DNA of 64,000 nt, taken from assembly GCF_003999375.1 (NCBI RefSeq), contig NZ_RJLC01000017.1, positions 62,001 to 126,000 of the forward strand. Direction: 5' to 3'. Below the pieces are notes generated by a model. That model had not been told where the DNA came from, made no database searches, and worked only from the letters and a program-made list of their open reading frames with translations. This stretch comes from Pseudidiomarina mangrovi (GTDB lineage Bacteria > Pseudomonadota > Gammaproteobacteria > Enterobacterales > Alteromonadaceae). Position 1 is the first letter of the stretch. Every line of letters starts with the position of its first letter. Positions 27,221-37,693 of this stretch are shown here, piece by piece. A program made the translations under genes and the position numbers.

Positions 27221-28987
27221 GTGAGCGTACAAACTCTAGAATTTGACGCCGTAGTTATCGGCGCTGGTGGTGCAGGCATGCGTGCAGCACTGCAAATTTC
27301 GCAAAACGGCATGACCTGTGCGTTGATGTCGAAAGTGTTCCCAACGCGTTCGCACACGGTATCAGCACAAGGCGGTATCACCGTAGCCTTGGGTAACGCC
27401 CATGATGACAATTGGGAATGGCACATGTTCGATACCGTGAAAGGGTCAGACTATATTGGTGACCAAGACGCTATCGAATATATGTGTAAGACTGGTCCTG
27501 AAGCCATTTTAGAAATGGAAAATATGGGCTTGCCATTCTCACGTTTCGAGAACGGTAAAGTGTATCAGCGCCCATTTGGTGGCCAATCTAAGAATTTTGG
27601 TGGTGAGCAAGCTGCACGTACGGCTGCCGCTGCTGACCGTACCGGTCACGCATTATTACACTTGCTGTATCAGCAAAACGTAAAAAACAAAACTACAGTA
27701 TTTTCTGAGTGGTTTGCGCTGGATCTGGTCAAAAACCAAGATGGCGCTGTGGTCGGTACTACCGCCATGAACATCGAAACCGGCGAGATTTTCTTCGTTA
27801 AAGCCAAAGCAGTTATTTTGGCCACCGGCGGTGCAGGCCGCATTTACGCCTCAACCACCAACGCCCATATCAACACCGGTGACGGCGTCGGTATGGCGTT
27901 ACGCGCTGGAGTACCGGTGCAAGATATGGAAATGTGGCAGTTCCACCCAACCGGTATCGCCGGTGCTGGCTCCCTGGTTACTGAAGGTTGCCGTGGTGAA
28001 GGCGGGTACTTGCTGAACAAAGATGGCGAGCGTTTCATGGAACGTTATGCACCAAACGCTAAAGACCTAGCCGGCCGTGACGTTGTTGCTCGCGCTATGA
28101 TGACTGAAATTCGTGAAGGTCGTGGCTGTGATGGTCCATGGGGCCCACACATTAAGCTGAAGCTCGATCACCTAGGCCGCGACGTGCTAGAAAGCCGCTT
28201 GCCGGGTGTGTGTGACTTGGCCAAAACCTTTGCTCACGTTGATCCGGCAGAAGAGCCAATTCCAGTCATTCCAACCTGTCACTATATGATGGGTGGTATT
28301 CCAACCAACGTGCATGGCCAAGCGCTGCAAATCGACAACAACGGCAATGCCAAGCCAATCCCTGGCTTGTTTGCTTGTGGTGAAATTGCTTGCGTATCGG
28401 TGCATGGCGCTAACCGTTTAGGTGGTAACTCATTACTCGACCTAGTGGTATTTGGTCGTGCAACAGGCTTGCATTTGGGCGAAGCGTTAGCGGCGAATAC
28501 CGAAGCGCGTGAAGCCTCAAGCAGTGACATTGAAGCAGCATTGGCACGCACTCAGCGTTGGGAAAACACCCAAAAAGGTGAAGATCCGGTGCAGATCAAG
28601 AAAGACTTGCAAAACTGCATGCAGCTGAACTTTTCGGTTTTCCGTGAAGGCGATGCAATGGCCGATGGCCTGCAGCAGTTACGCGAAATTCGTGAGCGCT
28701 TACAGCACGCTCGTCTCGACGATACCAGTAAAGAATTCAATACCCAACGGATTGAATGCTTAGAGCTCGACAACCTGATGGAAACGGCATACTCAACTGC
28801 AGTAGCCGCAAACTTCCGGACTGAGAGCCGTGGTGCTCATAGCCGTGCTGACTTCCCAGATCGTGATGATGAAAACTGGTTAGTGCATACCGTATACCGT
28901 CCAACCGACGAATCTATGGTCAAGCGCGAAGTGAATATGCAGCCGAAGCTGCGTGAAGCATTCCCGCCAAAAGCGCGGACTTACTAA
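27221..28987 (+). CDS. sdhA: Succinate dehydrogenase flavoprotein SdhA
   Basis: This 588-residue catalytic subunit oxidises succinate to fumarate with covalently bound FAD. The FAD-binding [11 protein letters not shown] is followed by His45 in [10 protein letters not shown], the flavin attachment site, at the same number as in E. coli (588 residues). The substrate-site blocks HPTG and the C-terminal [16 protein letters not shown] are present. The start is GTG, directly after the sdhD stop, with a G-rich ribosome site in the sdhD end. Confidence 0.98.
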   Translation: MSVQTLEFDAVVIGAGGAGMRAALQISQNGMTCALMSKVFPTRSHTVSAQGGITVALGNAHDDNWEWHMFDTVKGSDYIGDQDAIEYMCKTGPEAILEMENMGLPFSRFENGKVYQRPFGGQSKNFGGEQAARTAAAADRTGHALLHLLYQQNVKNKTTVFSEWFALDLVKNQDGAVVGTTAMNIETGEIFFVKAKAVILATGGAGRIYASTTNAHINTGDGVGMALRAGVPVQDMEMWQFHPTGIAGAGSLVTEGCRGEGGYLLNKDGERFMERYAPNAKDLAGRDVVARAMMTEIREGRGCDGPWGPHIKLKLDHLGRDVLESRLPGVCDLAKTFAHVDPAEEPIPVIPTCHYMMGGIPTNVHGQALQIDNNGNAKPIPGLFACGEIACVSVHGANRLGGNSLLDLVVFGRATGLHLGEALAANTEAREASSSDIEAALARTQRWENTQKGEDPVQIKKDLQNCMQLNFSVFREGDAMADGLQQLREIRERLQHARLDDTSKEFNTQRIECLELDNLMETAYSTAVAANFRTESRGAHSRADFPDRDDENWLVHTVYRPTDESMVKREVNMQPKLREAFPPKARTY

Positions 28988-29001
28988 GTTAGGTGGCAAC
29001 G

Positions 29002-29721
29002 ATGAAGACGTTGAAAATTTCAGTTTATCGTTACAATCCCGATGTGGACAATGCGCCATACATGAAAGACTACACCCTTGAAGTCGATGAAGGGCGTGAC
29101 ATGATGGTGCTCGACGTGCTGCTCAAATTGAAAGAGCAGGACCCAACCCTGGCATTCCGCCGCTCGTGCCGTGAGGGCGTATGCGGCTCGGACGGTTTAA
29201 ACATGAATGGTAAGAATGGCTTGGCCTGTATCACGCCGTTGTCCGCCTTAAATGGTGGTAGCAGCAAAGTGGTTATTCGGCCATTACCAGGCTTGCCGGT
29301 CATTCGTGACCTGATTGTTGATATGAGCCAATTCTATCAGCAGTACGAGAAGATCAAACCGTATTTGATCAACGACGATAAGACTCCGCCAGCACGTGAG
29401 CGCCTGCAGTCGCCTGAACAACGTGCCAAATTAGATGGTCTGTACGAGTGTATCTTGTGCGCCTGTTGTTCTACCTCGTGCCCGTCATTCTGGTGGAACC
29501 CAGACAAATTTATCGGTCCAGCTGGTTTGCTGCATGCTTATCGGTTCTTGATTGATAGTCGTGATACCGCTACTGAGCAACGTTTGAACGAACTGGACGA
29601 TGCGTTCAGTGTGTTTCGCTGCCATGGCATCATGAACTGTGTCAACGTATGCCCGAAAGGATTAAACCCGACCAAGGCTATTGGACACATCAAATCCATG
29701 CTATTGAGCCGTGCGATTTAA
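29002..29721 (+). CDS. sdhB: Succinate dehydrogenase iron-sulfur subunit SdhB
   Basis: This 239-residue subunit carries the 2Fe-2S (CREGVCGSDG), 4Fe-4S (CILCACCSTSC) and 3Fe-4S (CHGIMNCVNVCPKG) clusters that pass electrons from FAD to quinone. A GTG at 28993 is in frame, but AGGT 7 bases before ATG 29002 and the E. coli length (238) favour the ATG. A strong stem-loop terminator begins 43 bases after its stop, before sucA. Confidence 0.97.
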   Translation: MKTLKISVYRYNPDVDNAPYMKDYTLEVDEGRDMMVLDVLLKLKEQDPTLAFRRSCREGVCGSDGLNMNGKNGLACITPLSALNGGSSKVVIRPLPGLPVIRDLIVDMSQFYQQYEKIKPYLINDDKTPPARERLQSPEQRAKLDGLYECILCACCSTSCPSFWWNPDKFIGPAGLLHAYRFLIDSRDTATEQRLNELDDAFSVFRCHGIMNCVNVCPKGLNPTKAIGHIKSMLLSRAI

Positions 29722-29764
29722 CCTAAGCGCACAGATTTGCTATAGTATTGGGCGAGCTGTATCG

Positions 29765-29798
29765 AAATAGCCATCCAGCATGGATGGCTATTTTTTTG
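29765..29798 (+). terminator. Intrinsic terminator-like hairpin between sdhB and sucA
   Basis: AAATAGCCATCCA, loop GCA, TGGATGGCTATTT and then a T-run give a 13-bp perfect stem. It ends only 25 bases before the sucA ATG, so no promoter fits between it and sucA. It therefore probably reduces rather than stops read-through, setting the ratio of sdh to suc expression. Confidence 0.85.
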
Positions 29799-29822
29799 TA
29801 AAACGAGTGTGAAGGAACAGCG

Positions 29823-32633
29823 ATGCAAGACGGCGTAATGCAAGCCTGGTTAGAATCTTCCCACCTGGCTGGTGGCAACATGGCTTATGTTGAGGAACTG
29901 TTTGAGTTATATCTCGACGATCCAACCGCGGTCAGTGATGAGTGGCGAAGCTTTTTTGACCGCTTACCCCAAGATGGTGTAGGGCGCGATACCAAGCATA
30001 GTGCCATTCGTGATGAATTTCGTGAAGCGGCAAAAAATAAGCTGAAACAAGCTGGCACAGTAGTGGCTGCGGCACCTGATTATAAGCAGGTAAAAGTGTT
30101 GCAGTTGATTAATGCCTACCGTTTTCGCGGTCATCAGCATGCTAATCTTGACCCACTTGATTTATGGAAGCAGCCTCAGGTTCCCGATTTGAGCCTTGAG
30201 CATCACGACCTGTCGAAAGATGATTTCGACAAAGAATTCAATGTTGGCTCGTTAGCTGTCGGCAAAGACACCATGAAGCTTGGTGAGATCTACCAAGCGC
30301 TAGAGCAAACGTATTGTGGCTCTATCGGTGCCGAGTACATGCATATTGTCTCAACCGAAGAGAAGCGCTGGATCCAGCAACGCCTTGAAGGTGTGCGCGG
30401 GCGCCCGCAATTTGCTGCTGAGCAGCAACGTAAAATTTTAAAAGAACTGACTGCAGCGGATGGTCTAGAGAAGTATTTAGGCGCTAAATTTCCTGGCGCT
30501 AAACGCTTCTCACTCGAAGGCGGTGACGCTTTAGTGCCGATGCTCAAAGCGCTGATTTCACGCGCCGGCGAGCAGGGCGGCAAAGAAGTGGTTATCGGTA
30601 TGGCCCACCGTGGTCGTTTGAACGTATTGGTCAACGTGCTCGGTAAGAAGCCACAAGATTTGTTTGATGAGTTTGCCGGCAAGCATGACCATGTCAAGGG
30701 CTCGGGTGATGTGAAATACCATTCAGGGTTTTCATCGGATTTCGCCACCCCAGGCGGCGACGTGCATTTAGCCTTGGCCTTTAACCCGTCACACTTAGAA
30801 ATCGTTAACCCCGTGGTCATGGGGTCGGTGCGGGCGCGGATGGATCGTTTAGGCGATGCCAGCGGTGCTAAAGTATTGCCGATTACCATTCACGGTGACT
30901 CGGCTATTGCTGGTCAGGGTATCGTGCAAGAAACCTTTAACATGTCGAAAACTCGCGCCTATCAAGTGGGCGGGTCAATTCGCATTGTGGTGAACAACCA
31001 AGTTGGTTTTACCACATCAAAACAAGAAGATACGCGCTCTACCCAGTACTGTACCGATATTGCCAAAATGGTGCAGGCGCCAATTTTCCATGTTAATTCA
31101 GATGACCCAGAAGCCGTGGTGTTTATTGCTCAGTTGGCGCTGGATTATCGCAACACCTTCAAGCGTGATGTAATGATTGATTTGGTTTGTTATCGCCGCC
31201 ATGGTCACAACGAGGCCGATGAGCCAAGTGCGACCCAGCCGGTGATGTATACCAAGATCAAGCAACACCCAGTACCACGCGTCATCTATGCCGAACGCTT
31301 GGCACAGGCTGGGGTGTTGAAAGATGATGATGCCGATAAACTACTCAGCGACTACCGTGACCTACTCGATAAAGGTGATGTTGAAGTTGTTGACGAATAC
31401 CGTGACATGAAATCACATTCGTCGGATTGGACTCCTTATATCGGTAATGAATGGGACGTGCAATACGACGCTAAAATTAGCTTGCAGCAGTTGCAGAAGC
31501 TCGGTACCGCCATGAGTACGGTGCCGGCCACGCACAAACTGCATTCGCGGGTTGAAAAGGTCTATGAAGAACGCCTGAAAATGGCAGCCGGGGAGCGCCC
31601 AGCAGACTGGGGCTTTGCCGAAACTTTGGCCTATGCCACCTTGGTGGATGGCGGCGTACATATTCGCTTAACCGGTCAGGATAGCGGTCGTGGTACCTTC
31701 TTCCATCGCCATGCAGTACTACATAATCAAGATGACGCCTCAACCTACATGCCGTTGAACAACGTGCGCGAAGGTCAGGGCCGTATTGAATTGTATGACT
31801 CGGTGCTATCAGAAGCCGCGGTTGTTGCCTTTGAATACGGCTATGCCACGGCTGAACCGAAATCACTGGTGATGTGGGAAGCGCAGTTCGGTGACTTCGT
31901 CAACGGCGCCCAAGTGGTGATTGACCAGTTCTTAAGTTCTGGCGAGCAAAAGTGGGGCCGCTTGTGTGGCTTAACGCTGTTGTTGCCGCATGGTTATGAA
32001 GGCCAAGGCCCAGAGCACAGCTCGGCGCGCTTAGAGCGGTTCTTGCAACTGTCCGCAGACCATAACTGGTCGGTGTGTGTGCCAACTACGCCAGCGCAAG
32101 TGTTTCACATGATCCGTCGCCAACAATTACGCCCAGTGCGGCGGCCATTGATTGTGATGACGCCTAAATCATTACTGCGTCATCCATTAGCGGTGTCAGA
32201 ATTAAGCGAAATGACCGATGGTGTGTTCTTGAACGCTATTGGTGAAATCGACAAACTGCCAGCGAAGAAAGTGAAGCGGGTGGTATTCTGCTCGGGCAAA
32301 GTGTACTACGATCTATTGCAAGAACGTCGCAAGCGCGAGCAAACTGATGTAGCAATTATTCGTATCGAACAGTTGTATCCGTTCCCAGCCGAAGAAGTGG
32401 CTGAAATTTTAGCTGATTATAAGCACGTGAAAGACTTTGTTTGGTGTCAAGAAGAGCCGCAAAACCAAGGTGCATGGTACAGCAGCCAGCACAATTTCCG
32501 CGCTGCAATTCCTGCTGGTGCCGAGTTAACTTATGCCGGTCGGTCAGCCTCTGCGGCGCCGGCGGTCGGTTATCTGTCTGAGCACAACAAACAACAGCAA
32601 CAACTCGTCGATGACGCGTTAACTATTAAATAG
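29823..32633 (+). CDS. sucA: 2-oxoglutarate dehydrogenase E1 component SucA
   Basis: This 936-residue thiamine diphosphate enzyme decarboxylates 2-oxoglutarate and loads succinyl onto the lipoyl arms of SucB. The N-terminal YVEELFELYLDDPTAVSDEWRSFF binds the E2 core. The TPP region shows GMAHRGRLNVL, the GDSAIAGQG block and the metal-binding NNQVGFTTS; the C-terminal half has the transketolase pyrimidine-binding domain. AGGA lies 7 bases before the ATG. E. coli SucA has 933 residues. The sucB start follows the stop by 12 bases. Confidence 0.98.
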   Translation: MQDGVMQAWLESSHLAGGNMAYVEELFELYLDDPTAVSDEWRSFFDRLPQDGVGRDTKHSAIRDEFREAAKNKLKQAGTVVAAAPDYKQVKVLQLINAYRFRGHQHANLDPLDLWKQPQVPDLSLEHHDLSKDDFDKEFNVGSLAVGKDTMKLGEIYQALEQTYCGSIGAEYMHIVSTEEKRWIQQRLEGVRGRPQFAAEQQRKILKELTAADGLEKYLGAKFPGAKRFSLEGGDALVPMLKALISRAGEQGGKEVVIGMAHRGRLNVLVNVLGKKPQDLFDEFAGKHDHVKGSGDVKYHSGFSSDFATPGGDVHLALAFNPSHLEIVNPVVMGSVRARMDRLGDASGAKVLPITIHGDSAIAGQGIVQETFNMSKTRAYQVGGSIRIVVNNQVGFTTSKQEDTRSTQYCTDIAKMVQAPIFHVNSDDPEAVVFIAQLALDYRNTFKRDVMIDLVCYRRHGHNEADEPSATQPVMYTKIKQHPVPRVIYAERLAQAGVLKDDDADKLLSDYRDLLDKGDVEVVDEYRDMKSHSSDWTPYIGNEWDVQYDAKISLQQLQKLGTAMSTVPATHKLHSRVEKVYEERLKMAAGERPADWGFAETLAYATLVDGGVHIRLTGQDSGRGTFFHRHAVLHNQDDASTYMPLNNVREGQGRIELYDSVLSEAAVVAFEYGYATAEPKSLVMWEAQFGDFVNGAQVVIDQFLSSGEQKWGRLCGLTLLLPHGYEGQGPEHSSARLERFLQLSADHNWSVCVPTTPAQVFHMIRRQQLRPVRRPLIVMTPKSLLRHPLAVSELSEMTDGVFLNAIGEIDKLPAKKVKRVVFCSGKVYYDLLQERRKREQTDVAIIRIEQLYPFPAEEVAEILADYKHVKDFVWCQEEPQNQGAWYSSQHNFRAAIPAGAELTYAGRSASAAPAVGYLSEHNKQQQQLVDDALTIK

Positions 32634-32645
32634 GTGATATGGACC

Positions 32646-34208
32646 ATGGCTATTGATATTAAAGTTCCACAACTCCCTGAATCTGTTGCCGATGCAACGG
32701 TTGCTACTTGGCATGTTAAGCCGGGTGACAAGGTGTCACGTGACCAAAACTTGGTCGATATTGAAACTGACAAAGTTGTGCTTGAAGTTGTGGCGCAAGA
32801 AGATGGCGTAATGGGCGACATTATTGCTGAAAGCGGCGCCACGGTTGGAGCTGAAGAAGTGATTGGTAAGCTCGAAGCGGCCGGCTCAGCCAGCAGCAAT
32901 GCCAAGGCTGATAAAGCTGACAGTAAAGCAGAGACTAAAGCAGAAGCTAAAACCGAAGCCAAAGCAGACAGACCAGCCAGCGGCGGTAGCAAGGTTGAAG
33001 TCAAAGTACCAACCCTGCCTGAGTCGGTAGCGGATGCCACGGTTGCCACCTGGCACGTTAAAGCCGGTGATGCGGTGAAACGCGATCAAAACTTGGTCGA
33101 TATTGAAACTGACAAAGTAGTACTCGAAGTGGTTGCAGAAGCTGACGGCGTATTAGCCGAGATTCTGCATGACAGCGGCGCCACTGTGGGCGCTAACGAT
33201 GTGATTGGTATTCTGATGGCCGGCGCTAGCGGCTCAGATAGCAAAGCCGACAGCAAAGATGACAGCAAAGCCGACAGCGCTACAGCTCAGAGCGGTGATA
33301 GCGATGAAGGCGACAGCGAAGTAGCTGGCCCAGCGGTACGCCGTTTGTTAGCTGAGCAAGGCTTGAAAGTCGCTGACGTGAAAGGAACTGGTAAAGGCGG
33401 TCGCGTGACCAAAGAAGATGTCGAGAAGCATGTGAAAGACAGCAGCAATAAATCAACCCCAGCCAACAAGCCAGCAGCCACCACTGCGGCACCAGCGGTC
33501 AGTGGCGACCGCGAGCAAAAACGTGTGCCTATGACGCGTTTACGCAAGACCATTGCCAAGCGCTTGTTAGAAGCCAAGAACTCCACTGCTATGTTGACTA
33601 CCTTCAACGAAGTCAACATGAAGCCCATCATGGATTTGCGCAACACCTACAAAGACATCTTTGAAAAGCGTCATGACACCCGTTTAGGTTTCATGGGCTT
33701 TTACGTGAAAGCCGTGACCGAAGCGTTGAAACGCTTCCCAGAAGTGAATGCCGCACTGGATGGTGACGACATTGTGTATCACAACTTCTTTGATATCAGC
33801 ATTGCGGTATCTACCCCGCGTGGTTTGGTAACCCCAGTACTACGTGATACCGATAAGCTCAGCATTGCTGATATTGAAAAAGGTATCAAAGACTTAGCTA
33901 TCAAAGGTCGTGACGGCAAATTGACCATGGACGATATGCAAGGCGGTAACTTCACCATCACCAACGGTGGGGTATTCGGCTCGTTGCTATCTACGCCAAT
34001 TTTGAACCCGCCACAAAGTGCCATCTTAGGCATGCACAAGATCCAAGACCGCGCCATGGTAGTCGATGGTAAGATTGAAATCTTACCGATGATGTACCTG
34101 GCCTTATCTTATGACCACCGTATTATTGATGGTAAAGAGTCGGTCGGCTTCTTGGTCACCATCAAAGAATTGTTAGAAGACCCGCAACGTTTGTTGCTGG
34201 ACATCTAA
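32646..34208 (+). CDS. sucB: 2-oxoglutarate dehydrogenase E2 (SucB) with two lipoyl domains
   Basis: This 520-residue succinyltransferase has two lipoyl domains (about 4-77 and 118-191) where E. coli SucB (405) has one. The lipoyl lysines are Lys43 and Lys157, each in ETDKVVLEV. Ala/Lys/Asp-rich linkers follow each domain, then an E3-binding domain (about 226-262, [13 protein letters not shown]) and the catalytic domain with the active-site His491 in SYDHRIIDG. The two lipoyl repeats are nearly identical, suggesting internal duplication. The frame opens at 32634, but homology starts at ATG 32646. No lpd (E3) gene follows. Confidence 0.97.
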   Translation: MAIDIKVPQLPESVADATVATWHVKPGDKVSRDQNLVDIETDKVVLEVVAQEDGVMGDIIAESGATVGAEEVIGKLEAAGSASSNAKADKADSKAETKAEAKTEAKADRPASGGSKVEVKVPTLPESVADATVATWHVKAGDAVKRDQNLVDIETDKVVLEVVAEADGVLAEILHDSGATVGANDVIGILMAGASGSDSKADSKDDSKADSATAQSGDSDEGDSEVAGPAVRRLLAEQGLKVADVKGTGKGGRVTKEDVEKHVKDSSNKSTPANKPAATTAAPAVSGDREQKRVPMTRLRKTIAKRLLEAKNSTAMLTTFNEVNMKPIMDLRNTYKDIFEKRHDTRLGFMGFYVKAVTEALKRFPEVNAALDGDDIVYHNFFDISIAVSTPRGLVTPVLRDTDKLSIADIEKGIKDLAIKGRDGKLTMDDMQGGNFTITNGGVFGSLLSTPILNPPQSAILGMHKIQDRAMVVDGKIEILPMMYLALSYDHRIIDGKESVGFLVTIKELLEDPQRLLLDI

Positions 34209-34218
34209 CGCGACGTAC

Positions 34219-34258
34219 CAGCCGCTGTGATTCATCTGAACCAGCGGCTGTATTTTTT
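34219..34258 (+). terminator. Intrinsic terminator between sucB and sucC
   Basis: CAGCCGCTG, a 14-base loop and CAGCGGCTG followed by TATTTTTT form a 9-bp stem with a T-run, 10 bases after the sucB stop. About 85 bases remain before sucC, enough for a promoter; TAAAAT at 34272-34277 is a possible -10 without a clear -35. Confidence 0.75.
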
Positions 34259-34343
34259 CCGCGCAAGCCTGTAAAATACGCGCGAAATTCGGGTTAGCAG
34301 CCAGTCGGCTGTTATTGTTGTTCATACGAATCGGAAGAGCATC

Positions 34344-35510
34344 ATGAACTTGCATGAGTATCAAGCCAAGCAACTGTTTAAAGAGTTTGGTTTGCCAGTA
34401 TCTGAAGGCTACGCAGTTGACACTGCGGATGAAGCCGTTGAAGCCGCCAAGAAAATTGGTGGTGACCGTTGGGTTGTTAAGACTCAAGTCCATGCCGGTG
34501 GTCGCGGTAAAGCGGGCGGTGTTAAGTTAGTTTCTAGCTTAGACGACGTCCATGCATTTGCCAGCAACTGGTTAGGTAAGAACTTAGTAACTTATCAAAC
34601 AGATGCTAATGGCCAGCCAGTTTCTAAAATCTTGGTTGAGAGCCTGACCGATATCGCTTCTGAACTTTATTTAGGCGCTGTGGTTGACCGTGCATCACGT
34701 AAAATCGTGTTCATGGCGTCAACTGAAGGTGGCGTTGAAATTGAGAAAGTTGCTGAAGAAACTCCAGAAAAAATCTTGAAAGCAGTGATTGACCCAATTG
34801 TTGGTCCATTGCCTTACCAAGGTCGTGAACTGGGCTTCAAATTAGGCTTAAACGCTGATCAAGTGAAGCAATTCACCAACATCTTCATGGGCTTAGCCAA
34901 GATGTTCGAACAGTATGATTTCGCCTTATTAGAAATCAACCCGTTGGTTATCACTGAGCAAGGCAACCTGCATTGCTTAGACGGTAAAATCAACATTGAC
35001 GGTAATGCTCTGTATCGTCAACCAAAAATCAAAGCTATGCACGACCCGTCACAAGACGACGCACGTGAAGCGCAAGCCGCTAAATGGGACCTCAACTATG
35101 TCGCCCTTGAAGGCAACATTGGTTGTATGGTCAACGGCGCTGGCTTAGCTATGGGTACCATGGACATCGTTAAATTATCAGGTGGCCAACCAGCTAACTT
35201 CTTAGACGTAGGCGGCGGTGCAACCAAAGAGCGCGTTACCGAAGCGTTCAAGATCATCCTCTCAGACAGCAACGTGAAAGCCGTGTTCGTAAACATCTTC
35301 GGCGGTATTGTTCGTTGCGACATGATTGCGGAAGGTATTATCGGCGCTGTTGAAGAAGTTGGCGTGAAGGTTCCAGTGGTAGTTCGCCTTGAAGGTAACA
35401 ATGCCGAGCTGGGTAGTAAGAAATTGCAAGAAAGCGGCCTAAACATTATTGCCGGCACCAGCTTAGCTGATGCGGCAAATAAAGTTGTAGCAGCGGCGGC
35501 AGGAGCTTAA
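34344..35510 (+). CDS. sucC: Succinyl-CoA synthetase beta subunit SucC
   Basis: This 388-residue ADP-forming subunit carries the ATP-grasp nucleotide domain ([20 protein letters not shown]) and the C-terminal ligase domain ([16 protein letters not shown]). With SucD it converts succinyl-CoA to succinate with nucleotide formation. Length equals E. coli SucC (388). It begins after a terminator, so sucCD may be at least partly transcribed on its own, and is followed by sucD after 2 bases. Confidence 0.98.
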   Translation: MNLHEYQAKQLFKEFGLPVSEGYAVDTADEAVEAAKKIGGDRWVVKTQVHAGGRGKAGGVKLVSSLDDVHAFASNWLGKNLVTYQTDANGQPVSKILVESLTDIASELYLGAVVDRASRKIVFMASTEGGVEIEKVAEETPEKILKAVIDPIVGPLPYQGRELGFKLGLNADQVKQFTNIFMGLAKMFEQYDFALLEINPLVITEQGNLHCLDGKINIDGNALYRQPKIKAMHDPSQDDAREAQAAKWDLNYVALEGNIGCMVNGAGLAMGTMDIVKLSGGQPANFLDVGGGATKERVTEAFKIILSDSNVKAVFVNIFGGIVRCDMIAEGIIGAVEEVGVKVPVVVRLEGNNAELGSKKLQESGLNIIAGTSLADAANKVVAAAAGA

Positions 35511-35512
35511 TC

Positions 35513-36385
35513 ATGAGTATCTTGATCGACAAAAACACCAAAGTGATCTGTCAGGGTTTCACTGGCGGCCAAGGCACCTTCCATTCTGAGCAAGCGATTG
35601 CTTATGGAACGCAAATGGTTGGTGGTGTAACCCCAGGTAAAGGCGGCCAAACGCATTTAGGCCTGCCGGTATTTAACACCGTACGCGAAGCCGTAGAAGC
35701 AACTGGCGCTACTGCATCGGTTATTTATGTACCTGCACCATTCTGTAAAGACTCCATTGTTGAAGCTGCTGATGCCGGCATCGAATTGATCGTGTGTATC
35801 ACTGAAGGCATTCCAACCATCGACATGTTGTACGTGAAAGAATATCTCACGGTGAAAGGCGTGCGCATGATTGGTCCAAACTGCCCAGGCGTGATCACTC
35901 CAGGCGAATGTAAGATTGGTATCATGCCAGGTCACATTCACAAGCCAGGTAAAGTGGGTATCGTATCGCGTTCAGGCACCTTGACCTATGAAGCGGTTAA
36001 ACAAACCACTGACGAAGGTTTCGGCCAGTCTACTTGTGTCGGTATCGGTGGCGACCCAATTCCGGGTTCAAACTTTATCGACATTTTGGCGCTGTTTGAA
36101 AAAGATCCGCAAACCGAAGCTATCGTGATGATCGGTGAAATTGGTGGTTCAGCTGAAGAAGAAGCGGCTGAGTTCATCAAGCACAACGTCACCAAGCCAG
36201 TGGTATCGTACATTGCTGGTGTAACTGCACCTCCAGGCAAGCGTATGGGCCATGCCGGTGCGATTATCTCTGGTGGTAAAGGCACTGCCGATGAGAAATT
36301 TGCAGCATTAGAAGCCGCGGGCGTTAAAACCGTTCGTAGCTTAGCCGATATCGGTAAAGCATTGCGTGAAAAGACCGGCTGGTAA
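35513..36385 (+). CDS. sucD: Succinyl-CoA synthetase alpha subunit SucD
   Basis: This 290-residue subunit binds CoA ([15 protein letters not shown]) and carries the phosphohistidine in [14 protein letters not shown]. The GNCPG-like block [20 protein letters not shown] is present. Length matches E. coli SucD (289). The start follows sucC by 2 bases, and a strong terminator lies 20 bases after the stop, closing the TCA block. Confidence 0.98.
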   Translation: MSILIDKNTKVICQGFTGGQGTFHSEQAIAYGTQMVGGVTPGKGGQTHLGLPVFNTVREAVEATGATASVIYVPAPFCKDSIVEAADAGIELIVCITEGIPTIDMLYVKEYLTVKGVRMIGPNCPGVITPGECKIGIMPGHIHKPGKVGIVSRSGTLTYEAVKQTTDEGFGQSTCVGIGGDPIPGSNFIDILALFEKDPQTEAIVMIGEIGGSAEEEAAEFIKHNVTKPVVSYIAGVTAPPGKRMGHAGAIISGGKGTADEKFAALEAAGVKTVRSLADIGKALREKTGW

Positions 36386-36405
36386 GCACCGCCGTGTTAC
36401 TATCG

Positions 36406-36435
36406 AAGGCCGCTCACTTGAGCGGCCTTTTTTTT
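36406..36435 (+). terminator. Intrinsic terminator after sucD
   Basis: AAGGCCGCTC, loop ACTT, GAGCGGCCTT and a run of eight or more T form a textbook terminator after the sucD stop. Confidence 0.93.
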
Positions 36436-36479
36436 CGGGTAGAATCGAGCTACAGCATTGATATAAGGAAGCAGCCGTA

Positions 36480-37388
36480 ATGAGTTATGCAATTGGAACC
36501 GCCGGTGTGCCCTGGGGCGCACCTGAGAAGCAACAATGGTATCAGCAGCAACGTGTTCAGCGTTCGTATCAGCATGACATTGTTAGCCACATTCAACGTT
36601 TGGCGGAGCGTTTTGAGCTGCACCAATACGGTTGCTTAGACTATGCCGCTGGTAGCTATCCGTTGTATGTGCTAACCAGCACTATCAGTGCCGATAAACC
36701 CACTATTTTGGTGACTGGTGGCATTCACGGTTACGAAACCAGCGGTGTGCTCGGCGCCTTGCGCTTTTTAGATACCGAGGCCAGCTTCTTTAGTCAGTTT
36801 TTTAATGTGGTGGTGGTGCCCTGTGTTAGCCCCTGGGGTTATGAAACCATCAATCGTTGGAACCCCGAGGCGGTTGATCCGAACCGGTCGTTTAAGAATC
36901 CAAGTCCGGCTCCAGAAGCGGCGCAATTGATGGCCTATATGAGCGAGCACCACCCGCAGGTGCTGTGCCATATTGATCTGCACGAAACCACCGACACCGA
37001 TAACAGCGAATTTCGCCCGGCATTAGCGGCTCGTGATGCCAAGCCGCAGTCGGTGTGGACCATTCCCGATGGCTATTATGGTGTCGGTGACAGCGCCAAT
37101 CCGCAGCCAGAGTTTCAAGCAGCTATTATTGCCGAAGTAGCTACCGTCACCCATATTGCTGAAGCCGACGCCGACGGCTGTTTGATTGGTGTACCCATCG
37201 CGCAGTTTGGGGTGATTAATTATGATGTTAAACCCTTAGGTTTGTGCGCTAGCTTGACCAATGCCAACTATGTCAGCACCACTGAAGTGTATCCTGACAG
37301 CCCACGCACCAACCCTGAGCAATGTATTGATGCTCAAGTAGCGGCTATTCGTGGCGGTTTAAATTACTTACGCAAGAAGGTTTTATGA
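36480..37388 (+). CDS. M14-family metallopeptidase, AstE/AspA-like
   Basis: This 302-residue protein has the zinc site of M14 enzymes of the succinylglutamate desuccinylase/aspartoacylase branch: His83 and Glu86 in GGIHGYE and His168 in HIDLHET. An SPWGYE and NRWNPEAVDPNRSF block lies between, as in M14 carboxypeptidases, with the Asn-Arg pair that would hold a substrate carboxylate. There is no signal peptide, so it acts in the cytoplasm. Substrate is unknown; peptides or acylated amino acids are both possible. It begins a unit with three further genes, sharing ATGA with the next. Confidence 0.82.
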   Translation: MSYAIGTAGVPWGAPEKQQWYQQQRVQRSYQHDIVSHIQRLAERFELHQYGCLDYAAGSYPLYVLTSTISADKPTILVTGGIHGYETSGVLGALRFLDTEASFFSQFFNVVVVPCVSPWGYETINRWNPEAVDPNRSFKNPSPAPEAAQLMAYMSEHHPQVLCHIDLHETTDTDNSEFRPALAARDAKPQSVWTIPDGYYGVGDSANPQPEFQAAIIAEVATVTHIAEADADGCLIGVPIAQFGVINYDVKPLGLCASLTNANYVSTTEVYPDSPRTNPEQCIDAQVAAIRGGLNYLRKKVL

Positions 37389-37687
37389 AAAAGTTACTGC
37401 TGCTCATTTTGGCACTGGTGCTGGCTTGGCGCTACTACTTAGACGACAGTCAGCGCCAGCATTTTATGGGCTACTTGCAACCAAATAAGCTCAATGAAGT
37501 GATTGCTACTCCGAGCGATGAGCAACGGTTTAGTTGTGATAAACGGCGTTTTTGTAACGAAATGAACTCCTTTGCCGAGGCAAAGTTTTTTATGCAGCAA
37601 TGCGGCGCGGTGGAGCTTGATGAAAATGAAAATGGCATTCCATGTGAAGCAGATCCGCGATTTTTTAACGACTTACTAAAGCAGTAA
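37385..37687 (+). CDS. Excalibur-domain-like small exported or membrane-anchored protein
   Basis: This 100-residue protein has an N-terminal hydrophobic segment (MKKLLLLILALVLAWRYY) and a C-terminal Cys-containing domain with FSCDKRRFCNEMNSFAEAKFF and ENENGIPCE. This is the pattern of Excalibur-type domains (Cys pairs around a DxDxDGIPC-like calcium loop), although here the loop reads LDENENG rather than the classic Asp-rich form. The function of these proteins is poorly known. It overlaps the M14 peptidase gene by ATGA and precedes the small membrane protein by 6 bases. Confidence 0.72.
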   Translation: MKKLLLLILALVLAWRYYLDDSQRQHFMGYLQPNKLNEVIATPSDEQRFSCDKRRFCNEMNSFAEAKFFMQQCGAVELDENENGIPCEADPRFFNDLLKQ

Positions 37688-37693
37688 AAGACC

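Noticed and set aside
30290-30889. 199-codon antisense frame inside sucA
   Set aside because: It lies wholly within conserved SucA sequence, has no ribosome site and a Ser/Pro/Arg-rich composition typical of shadow frames.
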